Shown here in pieces: positions 1 through 6,084 of a DNA stretch of 9,643 nt (positions within the stretch are counted from its first letter, which is position 1; every line of letters starts with the position of its first letter). The notes beneath the pieces are model-generated. The model had not been told where the DNA came from, made no database searches, and saw only the letters and a program-made list of their open reading frames with translations. The stretch spans positions 1-9,643 of the forward strand of contig CBDTTW010000116.1 of the NCBI GenBank assembly GCA_965363675.1. The letters are read 5' to 3'. This DNA comes from CBDTTW01 sp965363675. Its GTDB lineage: Bacteria; Bacteroidota; Rhodothermia; Rhodothermales; DASSAV01. The position numbers and the translations under genes were made by a program.

Positions 1-2876
1 GTCCACTGGCGCGCGTCGGGGTACTGGGCGGCGAGGCGATTGTAGGCGTCGAGGGCGCCGCGCTGGTTGCCGGCGGCTTGATGCATCTGACCGAGGCGGA
101 AGAGGGCTTCGGCGCCTACGTCTTCGCGGTTGCCCGCGGCGACCTGTTCGTAGAGCCGGGCGGCGGAGTCGTAGCGATCCGTGGCCTCGTGCACGCGCGC
201 CAGCCCGAGCACGGCGGGCAGCACATCGTCGGGATTGCGCGCCCCGTCGATGATATCCTGGAGGAGTTCTGCGGCTTCGTCGGCCCGGCCCAGGTTCAGC
301 AGGGCCATGGCTTGGCCGTAGCCCGAGAGGCTCAGGATGCGCGCGTCGCCTCCGGCGAGGCCTTCCAGGTTACGATAGGTGGCCAGGGCCTCGCCGTACT
401 TCTTCTGCGACAGGTAGAGGTCGCCGAGGCGGCGGCCCGCGTCTATGCGGCGCGGGTGCCCGACGTACGAATCCATGACGCGCCGGAACATGGGGATGGC
501 GCGGTCGAGCTCGCCGAGTTCGGCATAGGCGCTGCCGAGGTAGTAGTACGCCGTACCCAGCAGCGAAACGTTGCGGCCGTTTTCGACGAAGGCGGAGAGG
601 TCGTCGATGGCCGGGCGCAGCCGTCCGGTCTGGAACTTGACCTCGGCCTGGCGGAAGCGGATCTCGTCGCTTTGTTCGGACTGGGGGTTGGAGCGGGTGT
701 ACGCCTCTATCTGAGAGGCGCCGCCCGAGGCGTCGGCCTGGGCCAGCACGAGCTGGATGCTGGAGGCCGCCTCGGCGGCGATGGGGCTTTCGGGGTAGTA
801 CTCCACGACGCGCCGGTAGGCTTCGGCGGCGGCGTCCATGCGGCCGGCGTTGAAGTGCGCGTCGCCGATGCTGTACTGGGCGCGGGCGGCGAGCGGGTCG
901 CGCGGGATGCCGCGCACGACGGCCGAAAACGCCTGGATGGCCTGGTCGTAGTTTTGCTCCTGCATCCGGAGCATGCCGAGTTGATAGCGGCTCTCCCACT
1001 GCCAGGCGCTTTCGGGGTGGCGGCTGATGAGCTGCTCGTAGGCGGCTTCGGCTTCGGCATCGCGGCCGGCGTTGGCGTAGGCTTTGGCGACCTGGAAGAG
1101 GGCGTAGGCGCCCCGGATGCCGGCGGCTTCGCGGTAGCGGCGCACCGCCTCGTCGTAGCGTTTGAGCCCGAAGTAACTGTCGGCCAGGCGCAGTTGGGCG
1201 TCGATGCGGTAGGGGTCGTCGGGGCCGCCGTCGTAGGACTGCACGAAGGCGTCGAAGGCTTCGGCGGCGGCGGCGTAGTCCTTCCGCTCGAAGCTCATCC
1301 AGGCCAGGGCGAAGCGCACGGCGTCGGCGTGCTTGCCCCGGGGATGGCGGCGCTGGTACTCCGAGAACAGCTCGGCGGCGCGCGTCAGGTCGCCGGTTTG
1401 ATAGCGGCTGTCGGCGGCCCAGAACAGGGCTTCGGCTGCGCGCGGGCTTTTCTGGTCGGCGCCGTTGTAGTACGCTTCGAGCGCGGGGGCGGCGGCCGCG
1501 TAGGCGCCTGCATTGTAAAGCAGCATCGCGCGCTGGTAGGCGATTTCGGCCTTCAGCTCGGGCGGAGCCGTGGAAAAGGCCGCCGCCCTGTCGAACATCT
1601 CAAACGCCTGCACATATTCTCCGAGGGCGGCGTGGGCGTTGCCGTAGAGGTAATAGGCTTCGTCGAGAATGGGCGATTGGGGGAACTGCTCGATGAACCG
1701 GGCGAAAGCCGCGCGCGCGTCAGCCCACCGCTGCTGTTCGTAGTACGTGACGGCCAGCTCGTAGGCGGCGTACTCCGCAAGGGCTCCCTGGGGGGCGCGC
1801 TCCAGCGCCGCCTGGAACGCCTCGATGGCCGCCGAGGGGTCGCCGGCCAGCTTGTGGTTGACCCCGGCGTAGTACCCGGCCTTCTGCGAAAGCGTGTCGG
1901 CGCTTGCGGCCGCCGCGCGCTCGAACTGCTGGGCCGCCTGCCGGTATTGCCGGTCGAAGTGCAGGCTCCAGCCCATGCCGTAGTAAGCGGGGGCGAGGTA
2001 AGGGTTGCCCTCGGGCGCGGCGATCACCTGGGCGTAGATCCGGCGCGCCTCCTCGGTGCGGCGCAGTTGCGTCAGGGACTCGGCCAGCAGAAACAGCGCC
2101 CGGTTCCGGAGCGCTTCGGGAAGCGCAGGTTGCCGCAGGCGTATTTCCTCGGCGGCGCGTTCGTAGTCGCCGAGGTCGTAGTAGGCTTCGGCGAGCGCGA
2201 GGCCGACGTTCTCGGCAAGCGGCGAGGCGGGGTAGTCGCGGGCGAGGCGTTCGAGCGTGGCGGCGGCCTGCTCGGTGCGCCCCAGCCCCAGCTCGGTTTG
2301 CGCCAGCGCGTAGAGCACGACCGCGGCCGACTCGGCCTCGGGGAAGGCGTCGGCGGCGCGCCGGTAGTAGTCGGCTGCGTCCTCGGGGCGGCCGAGCTTC
2401 AGGGCCGACTCGGCCATCCAGTAGTAGGCTTTGGCCCCCACATCCTGCGTTGGATCGTCCTCGGCGAGCGCCTTGAACGCGTCGAGGGCGCGCGCGTAGT
2501 CCTCGCGGTCGTAGAAGTACTTGCCGAGCGCCAGGCGGGCGCGCGAGGCCAGCGGATGGGCGGGGTAGCGCTGGTAGAATTCGACGAACAGGGCGATGGC
2601 CTGCTCCTCGCGGCCGAGGGCCAGCACAGACTCTGCTTCGTAGTAGAGCGCTTCGGCGGCGTCGGGATGGTCGGGGTAGGCGACGCGGAAGTTGGCGAAG
2701 GAGCGGGCCGAGGCTTCGTACATCTGGTCGGAGAACGCCTCGAAGGCTTCCACGAACGCCTTCTCGGGCGTCCACGGCCCCGGCTGCGCGGCTGCGGCGA
2801 GGGGAAGGGCGGCCGCCAGCAACCCGGCGAGCAAGGCCGCTCCGGACCACCTGAAATGCAATATCCGCAGCACCAT
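1..2876 (-). CDS. Exported all-TPR repeat protein (C-terminus beyond left edge)
   Basis: The frame is open from the ATG at 2876 to the left edge: 958 complete codons and no stop. Residues 1-31 form a signal peptide: R4/H7/R9, a hydrophobic core at about 12-28 (AALLAGLLAAALPLA), then AAAAQ. There is no lipobox cysteine, so the mature protein is probably periplasmic or secreted rather than a lipoprotein. From about residue 59 to the edge I count about 24 TPR units of roughly 37 residues. They show the usual A..LG..Y...G.Y..A...F......YP pattern, often ending in YP, FP or HP as in BamD/YbgF-type TPRs. No enzymatic domain is visible. Such arrays are protein-protein scaffolds, but the partner is unknown. 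A GAGGA ribosome site lies 7 nt before the ATG. The gene diverges from the three small membrane-protein genes at 3184-4503. Gene identity is firm; biological role is not assignable. Confidence 0.93.
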   Translation of the reverse strand, partial: MVLRILHFRWSGAALLAGLLAAALPLAAAAQPGPWTPEKAFVEAFEAFSDQMYEASARSFANFRVAYPDHPDAAEALYYEAESVLALGREEQAIALFVEFYQRYPAHPLASRARLALGKYFYDREDYARALDAFKALAEDDPTQDVGAKAYYWMAESALKLGRPEDAADYYRRAADAFPEAESAAVVLYALAQTELGLGRTEQAAATLERLARDYPASPLAENVGLALAEAYYDLGDYERAAEEIRLRQPALPEALRNRALFLLAESLTQLRRTEEARRIYAQVIAAPEGNPYLAPAYYGMGWSLHFDRQYRQAAQQFERAAAASADTLSQKAGYYAGVNHKLAGDPSAAIEAFQAALERAPQGALAEYAAYELAVTYYEQQRWADARAAFARFIEQFPQSPILDEAYYLYGNAHAALGEYVQAFEMFDRAAAFSTAPPELKAEIAYQRAMLLYNAGAYAAAAPALEAYYNGADQKSPRAAEALFWAADSRYQTGDLTRAAELFSEYQRRHPRGKHADAVRFALAWMSFERKDYAAAAEAFDAFVQSYDGGPDDPYRIDAQLRLADSYFGLKRYDEAVRRYREAAGIRGAYALFQVAKAYANAGRDAEAEAAYEQLISRHPESAWQWESRYQLGMLRMQEQNYDQAIQAFSAVVRGIPRDPLAARAQYSIGDAHFNAGRMDAAAEAYRRVVEYYPESPIAAEAASSIQLVLAQADASGGASQIEAYTRSNPQSEQSDEIRFRQAEVKFQTGRLRPAIDDLSAFVENGRNVSLLGTAYYYLGSAYAELGELDRAIPMFRRVMDSYVGHPRRIDAGRRLGDLYLSQKKYGEALATYRNLEGLAGGDARILSLSGYGQAMALLNLGRADEAAELLQDIIDGARNPDDVLPAVLGLARVHEATDRYDSAARLYEQVAAGNREDVGAEALFRLGQMHQAAGNQRGALDAYNRLAAQYPDARQW

Positions 2877-2883
2877 ACGAGCG

Positions 2884-2888
2884 TCCTC
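2884..2888 (-). promoter_or_regulatory. Ribosome binding site of the TPR gene
   Basis: GAGGA on the minus strand lies 7 nt upstream of the ATG at 2876. It supports that start, as does the signal peptide that begins directly there. Confidence 0.65.
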
Positions 2889-3085
2889 AAAGGGTTCGCG
2901 CGCCGCCGCGTACGTGGGCGGCAAAACGTAATGATCGTAGCAAAAACGCCGGTTTTGGCCCCTTTGGTATGTCGCCGCCGGATACATTACGGGGTCGGCG
3001 GGGTTACGTTAGCAGGACCGGGGGCGCGCCGGACGCATGGAAGCTAAGGTACGGCCGGGGCGCCGCCTTTGCGCCCGCCGCCCGC

Positions 3086-3114
3086 GCTTCCGGCGAAGGG
3101 CGGTAAGATAATAC
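3086..3114 (+). promoter_or_regulatory. Candidate promoter for the small membrane-protein cluster
   Basis: TAATAC at 3109-3114 is a good -10-like hexamer in an otherwise GC-rich stretch, about 70 nt before the ATG at 3184. The matching -35 position (GCTTCC at 3086-3091, 17-nt spacer) is a poor match, so the call rests on the -10 and the location. Confidence 0.3.
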
Positions 3115-3183
3115 CACCCTCCGCGCCGAAAGCACGCCGCACCGTCGCAAATCCTCTTCACATACCGCAAGCAGAAAACCGAT

Positions 3184-3546
3184 ATGGCAACGAACCGCAA
3201 CCCCGAAGAACGATCCGCCCACTCGGGCGACGACAACCCGCAGGGCGTCAGCCCGCACCCGACCGGCGAGGAGTCGTTCGAGGCCACGGCCGAGACGGCA
3301 GCGGCTCCTGCTGAGGCCGCCGCTGCAGCGCCGGAGGGCTTCGGCGAGGCCGAGATGGAGCGCGTGCAGGCCGGGGCCGCCGCCCTGCTCGAACGCCTGA
3401 CGCAGTCGGCCAACCGCGTGCGCGAGGAAGCCGAGCAGATGCTTCAGTCCAGCCGGTCGCTGGCGGCCGAGCATCCGATGCCGCTCATCGGGGCGGCCTT
3501 CGTGGCCGGCGTCGCCATCGGCGTGCTGCTTCCGTCCCGCTCGTAA
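3184..3546 (+). CDS. Small tail-anchored membrane protein, DUF883/ElaB-YqjD-like (first of three)
   Basis: 120 residues. The first ~50 residues are acidic, Pro/Ala-rich and probably disordered. Residues 53-96 form a charged amphipathic helix of coiled-coil type (EMERVQAGAAALLERL...). Residues 99-116 (PMPLIGAAFVAGVAIGVLL) are a single membrane helix with a G-xxx-G pattern, and the chain ends four residues later. This layout matches the ElaB/YqjD/DUF883 group: a helical cytoplasmic part, then a C-terminal glycine-zipper membrane helix. E. coli YqjD and ElaB of this group are inner-membrane proteins reported to bind ribosomes; whether this one does is unknown. The start has no Shine-Dalgarno, only an A-rich lead (CAGAAAACCGAT). 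The second gene follows after 16 bp. The family call is by architecture, not close identity; a YtxH-type protein is the alternative. Confidence 0.83.
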   Translation: MATNRNPEERSAHSGDDNPQGVSPHPTGEESFEATAETAAAPAEAAAAAPEGFGEAEMERVQAGAAALLERLTQSANRVREEAEQMLQSSRSLAAEHPMPLIGAAFVAGVAIGVLLPSRS

Positions 3547-3562
3547 AACCGATCCTGCCCCC

Positions 3563-3838
3563 ATGGAACCCAAAGACCCCGTGCGCCCCGGACCCGAGGA
3601 CGAGGCCGCCGCGCGCGTATACCCGATGCCCGGCGCCGAGCCCGCTCCCCGGGCGCACATTCCCTACGTGGCAAGCCCCTACGCCGAGGACTACGTAGCC
3701 GCCGAAGCGCAAGAGCCGGCCGAGCCTTACGAAGCCGTTCGGGAGGTCGCCGAAGCCTGGATTCGGGAGAATCAGTGGCTTGCGGCGGCGGGCGGCTTTG
3801 CCCTGGGCGTCGCCATCGGCGTACTGCTGCGCCGGTAA
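3563..3838 (+). CDS. Small tail-anchored membrane protein, DUF883-like (second of three)
   Basis: 91 residues. The N-terminal ~55 residues are acidic and rich in Pro, Ala, Tyr and Glu, with repeated PY/EPY words (IPYVASPYAEDY, EPAEPYEAV), and look disordered. A short helix at about 55-70 (VREVAEAWIRENQ) leads into one membrane helix at 72-89 (WLAAAGGFALGVAIGVLL), ending with RR. The membrane segment shares GVAIGVLL with the preceding protein and is nearly identical to it at DNA level, which suggests duplication. The helical region is shorter than in typical DUF883 members. There is no clear Shine-Dalgarno before the ATG, and the next gene follows after 38 bp. The gene is supported by its position and the shared membrane motif. 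Function unknown. Confidence 0.75.
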   Translation: MEPKDPVRPGPEDEAAARVYPMPGAEPAPRAHIPYVASPYAEDYVAAEAQEPAEPYEAVREVAEAWIRENQWLAAAGGFALGVAIGVLLRR

Positions 3839-3865
3839 GCGGCCGCTGCACCCTTAACCCCCTAC

Positions 3866-3871
3866 GAGAGG
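3866..3871 (+). promoter_or_regulatory. Ribosome binding site that sets the GTG start at 3877
   Basis: GAGAGG lies 5 nt before the GTG at 3877. It favours this start over the far-upstream ATG at 3775, which would lie inside the preceding gene. Confidence 0.65.
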
Positions 3872-3876
3872 TCACC

Positions 3877-4503
3877 GTGAACGACAATACACAGGAAATG
3901 GAACAGGAAACCCGCTCCACGCCCGACGTGCGCGACCGCGCGCGCGAACTCGCCGAGGAGGCGAACGAGATTTACGACCGCGCCAAGGTCGAACTCCAGG
4001 ACGCCATCGCGCGCCTGCGCGACGAGATGGACCGCCTCGACGTGGAGCAGGCGCGGCTGCAAGCGCAGCAGTGGGTCCGGGATAACCCCGGCCTCGCGGC
4101 GCTGGTCGCTCTCGGCGGCGGCGTGCTCTTCGGCCGGTTGCTCCTGCAGATGTTCCGCGACGCGTCGGACGACGCGGCCTTCTACGAAGCGCCGCGCAGC
4201 ACGTCGCTTTCCGCCCGCGTCAAGGACCGGGCGAGCGAGTTCGGCGAGAACCTGGCCGAGAGCGCCGGGGAAATCGGAGCCGTGCTGGGCTCGCGGGCGC
4301 GTTCGCTCGGCGACGACACCGCCGCGCGCGTCAGCCACGCCGTGGACCGCCTGCAAGAGGCCGCCGACGACTTCGCCCGGCAGGTAGGGCTCAAGAAGAA
4401 AAAACGTCTCGACCTGGGCGACGTGATTGCGGACGCCGTCAAGGCCGCCTTTGCCGGGGCCGCCGTGAAGAAGTTCACCGACTTTACGCAGAAGCTGACG
4501 TAA
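3877..4503 (+). CDS. Coiled-coil membrane protein with YtxH/DUF883-like segment (third of three)
   Basis: 208 residues from a GTG start. Residues 16-65 are a highly charged helix likely to form a coiled coil (RARELAEEANEIYDRAKVEL...). W66-P71 (WVRDNP) leads into a glycine-rich membrane helix at about 71-92 (GLAALVALGGGVLFGRLLLQ). The W/R-x-N lead before the helix recalls WIREN in the previous protein. Unlike its neighbours it continues for about 115 residues: further amphipathic helices, a basic patch (KKKKR at about 172-176) and a hydrophobic helix near the C-terminus. The C-terminal part may form amphipathic helices lying on the membrane, but that is an inference. An in-frame ATG at 3898 is a weaker alternative start. 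It is the last gene of the three-gene group, with an intrinsic terminator just after it. Confidence 0.85.
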   Translation: MNDNTQEMEQETRSTPDVRDRARELAEEANEIYDRAKVELQDAIARLRDEMDRLDVEQARLQAQQWVRDNPGLAALVALGGGVLFGRLLLQMFRDASDDAAFYEAPRSTSLSARVKDRASEFGENLAESAGEIGAVLGSRARSLGDDTAARVSHAVDRLQEAADDFARQVGLKKKKRLDLGDVIADAVKAAFAGAAVKKFTDFTQKLT

Positions 4504-4529
4504 GGCGGGCATAGGCGCGCTGAGAGAAC

Positions 4530-4564
4530 AAAGGCGACGGCTGCTGCCGCCGCCTTTTTCTTTT
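4530..4564 (+). terminator. Intrinsic terminator after the three membrane-protein genes
   Basis: A 12-bp stem (4530-4541 with 4546-4557, one A-C mismatch) encloses the loop TGCT. A T-rich run at 4555-4564 (TTTTTCTTTT) follows. It starts 27 nt after the stop of the third gene and separates this group from the kinase-folB unit. Confidence 0.82.
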
Positions 4565-4616
4565 GCTCCTGCGGGCAAGGGCATGCTTTCCGGAGGCTTT
4601 GGCGGCGCGGCGCGTA

Positions 4617-4644
4617 TTGGCCTTCGGAGCGGGCGTCGTATCTT
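4617..4644 (+). promoter_or_regulatory. Candidate promoter for the kinase-folB unit
   Basis: TTGGCC (4617-4622) and TATCTT (4639-4644) are separated by 16 nt, each matching 4 of 6 bases of the sigma-70 consensus. Read as TTGG-N18-TATCTTCA, the pair also partly resembles the Bacteroidota -33/-7 pattern. It sits between the terminator and the kinase start, where a promoter is expected. Visual match only. Confidence 0.33.
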
Positions 4645-4711
4645 CAGGCCCGGCGGCGCAGCCTTGCGCCGCTGCAAGCGGCTCTTCGCTTGTCTACATG
4701 CGATTTGCATC

Positions 4712-4718
4712 GAGAGGG
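4712..4718 (+). promoter_or_regulatory. Ribosome binding site that sets the TTG start at 4727
   Basis: GAGAGGG lies 8 nt before TTG at 4727. Together with the family-typical N-terminus beginning there, it decides for this rare start codon. Confidence 0.6.
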
Positions 4719-4726
4719 CATCAGGG

Positions 4727-5665
4727 TTGAGTATTCTGGCAGTCGGGACCGTAGGGCTGGACAGCGTCGAGACGCCTTCGGGCTCCGCGACAGGGGTGCT
4801 GGGCGGCAGCGTGCCGTTTATCGTGCTGGCGGCGCGCTATTTCTGCGAGCCGGTGCGCCTGGTGGCCGTCGTCGGAGGCGACTTTCCGCCGCAGTACCTC
4901 GACGTGCTGCGCCGGAGCGGCGTGGATCTGGAAGGGCTGGAGCATAACCCGGAGGGGCGCACCTTCGCCTGGGAGGGCCGTTACCACGAAAACATGAACG
5001 ACCGCGACACGCTCGCAACGCACCTCAACGTGCTGGCGACGTTCTCGCCGGTGCTGCCTGCGCACTACCGCCGGTCGTCCATCGTGTGCCTGGGCAATCT
5101 CGACCCGCGCGTACAGCTAGAGATCCTGAACCAGGTCGAGCGGCCCGACCTGACGATCTGCGACACGATGAACTTCTGGATCCGCGAGACGCCGGAGACG
5201 CTGCGGTCGGTGCTCGGGCGCGTGGATTGCCTCATCATCAACGAGAGCGAGGCGCGGCAGCTTTCGGGCGAGCACAACCTGATCCGGGCGGCGACGGCCG
5301 TGATGCGCATGGGGCCGCAGATTCTCGTGCTCAAGAAAGGCGAGCACGGAGCGCTCCTGTTCTACGGCGACCGCGTGTTTTCCGCCCCGGCCGTGCCTCT
5401 GGCCGAGATCGTGGACCCCACCGGGGCCGGCGATGCGTTTGCCGGAGGCTTCTCCGGGCAGCTTTCCCGAGAGGCGCGCCTTGACTTCGACGCGTTCAAG
5501 CGGGCCGTAGTCTACGGAACCGTGTTCGCTTCGTTTTGCGTAGAGAGCTTCGGGCCGGACCGCTTGCTCCACCTGTCGGAGGCCGACATCGAGGGGCGCG
5601 CGCAGCAGGTGCGCGAGGTTGCGGCGCTGCCTGAGTTCGAGCGGCACTACCGTCCGGTCCTGTAG
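4727..5665 (+). CDS. PfkB-family sugar kinase, substrate unassigned
   Basis: 312 residues, a normal PfkB/ribokinase length. The N-terminus SILAVGTVGLDSVETP is the first strand of the fold and starts right after the TTG, so I chose that start. The ATG at 4583 would add 48 arginine-rich residues foreign to the family. Signature 2 is intact: DPTGAGDAF at 230-238, with D236 the expected catalytic base and the preceding glycines forming the anion hole. GRTFAWEGRY (77-86), MNDRDTLATHLNV and DTMNFWI (146-152) mark a widely conserved bacterial ribokinase-like subgroup that I recognise from memory and whose substrate I cannot name. The usual GGxxxN sugar-binding motif reads GGSVPF (26-31), with Phe replacing Asn. 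folB follows after 14 bp, so cotranscription is likely. Kinase activity is near certain; the substrate (sugar, nucleoside or other) is open. Confidence 0.92.
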   Translation: MSILAVGTVGLDSVETPSGSATGVLGGSVPFIVLAARYFCEPVRLVAVVGGDFPPQYLDVLRRSGVDLEGLEHNPEGRTFAWEGRYHENMNDRDTLATHLNVLATFSPVLPAHYRRSSIVCLGNLDPRVQLEILNQVERPDLTICDTMNFWIRETPETLRSVLGRVDCLIINESEARQLSGEHNLIRAATAVMRMGPQILVLKKGEHGALLFYGDRVFSAPAVPLAEIVDPTGAGDAFAGGFSGQLSREARLDFDAFKRAVVYGTVFASFCVESFGPDRLLHLSEADIEGRAQQVREVAALPEFERHYRPVL

Positions 5666-5679
5666 CCTCTGCGCCGCCC

Positions 5680-6072
5680 ATGACCGCCTCCCCGCTCAGC
5701 ACGGTCCGCCTCATCAACGCCGTTTTCTACGCGCACCACGGCGTCATGCAGGAGGAGCACCGCATTGGGGGCCGCTACGAGGTGGACGTTTCGATGGACC
5801 TGGACTTTACGGCCGCCGCCGCGTCGGACGATCTTTCGCAGACGGTGGACTACGAGCGCGTGTACCGCCTTGTGGAGATGGTCATCACGCGGAATCAGTT
5901 TTTCCTGATCGAGCGCTTGGCGTACCTGATTGCGCACGACGTGCAGCAGGCGTTCGGAATGCTGGAGGCGGTAGAGGTGGTGGTGCGCAAGACGAACCCG
6001 CCCGTGGGGGGCACCTGCGACCGCGCCGAGGCCGTCTACCGCCTCCGGCGCCCTGCCGCCGAGCGCCCCTAA
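5680..6072 (+). CDS. folB: Dihydroneopterin aldolase
   Basis: FolB cleaves 7,8-dihydroneopterin to 6-hydroxymethyl-7,8-dihydropterin and glycolaldehyde in cytoplasmic folate synthesis. The 130-residue length is typical. The family pattern is complete: FYAHHGVMQEE (16-26), IGGRYEVDV (29-37), DDLSQTVDYERVY (50-62), LIERLAYLIAHD (76-87) and VRKTNPPVGG (102-111). Aligned with the S. aureus enzyme, catalytic Glu22, Tyr54 and Lys100 correspond to E26, Y58 and K104, a constant offset of four. There is no Shine-Dalgarno before the ATG, and the kinase stop is 14 bp upstream, which fits reinitiation within a shared message. The 3' end overlaps the convergent aguA by 4 bp. No other folate gene is in the window. 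Confidence 0.95.
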   Translation: MTASPLSTVRLINAVFYAHHGVMQEEHRIGGRYEVDVSMDLDFTAAAASDDLSQTVDYERVYRLVEMVITRNQFFLIERLAYLIAHDVQQAFGMLEAVEVVVRKTNPPVGGTCDRAEAVYRLRRPAAERP

Positions 6073-6084
6073 GGGCGCCGGGGG
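6042..6084. terminator. Possible bidirectional terminator hairpin at the folB/aguA junction
   Basis: Positions 6042-6054 pair with 6072-6084 over 13 bp, including one G-T wobble. A second, mutually exclusive compact hairpin pairs GCGCCC (6063-6068) with GGGCGC (6073-6078), with CTAA in the loop; both stop codons overlap that loop. After the long stem the plus strand has only ATTT, and the minus strand has no T run, so this is not a classical intrinsic terminator. Its position between converging genes suggests a transcription end. Confidence 0.4.

Larger units (their letters stand above)
2877..3183. other. Divergent intergenic region, probable two-way promoter region
   Basis: This 307-bp stretch separates the TPR gene (minus) from the small membrane-protein cluster (plus) and has no convincing gene. 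A stretch clearly poorer in G+C than its surroundings runs from about 2921 to 3012. It holds short related inverted words: AACGTAA at 2925-2931 against TTACGTT at 3004-3010, and CGTAATG at 2927-2933 against CATTACG at 2985-2991. Reading the minus strand, a TACGTTTTG sequence about 50 nt before the TPR start resembles a Bacteroidota -7 element (TAnnTTTG), but I find no -33 partner. A second AT-rich patch is at 3104-3114. Promoters must lie here because the genes diverge; their exact positions are not settled. Confidence 0.6.

Noticed and set aside
1720..2850. 376-codon minus-strand frame overlapping the TPR gene
   Set aside because: Shifted frame of the TPR gene with an Arg/Pro/Ala-rich product typical of GC-rich shadows. 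The TPR frame covers the same bases with clear repeats.
78..3047. 989-codon open frame on the plus strand
   Set aside because: It is the exact antisense register of the TPR gene. It stays open because the real gene does not use TTA, CTA or TCA codons. Its product is a Gly/Val/Arg-rich shadow without a recognisable fold, while the minus strand gives a signal peptide and regular TPRs.
3775..3876. Upstream ATG extension of the third membrane-protein gene
   Set aside because: It would overlap the second gene out of frame and give a low-quality Arg/Cys-rich leader. GAGAGG before the GTG at 3877 marks the better start.
3862..4710. 282-codon minus-strand frame opposite the third membrane-protein gene
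   Set aside because: It is antisense to a gene with clear coiled-coil and membrane segments, crosses the intrinsic terminator, and has no recognisable domain.
4583..4726. Upstream ATG extension of the PfkB kinase
   Set aside because: The 48 added residues are arginine-rich and unlike the family. A good ribosome site and the canonical first strand both point to the TTG at 4727.
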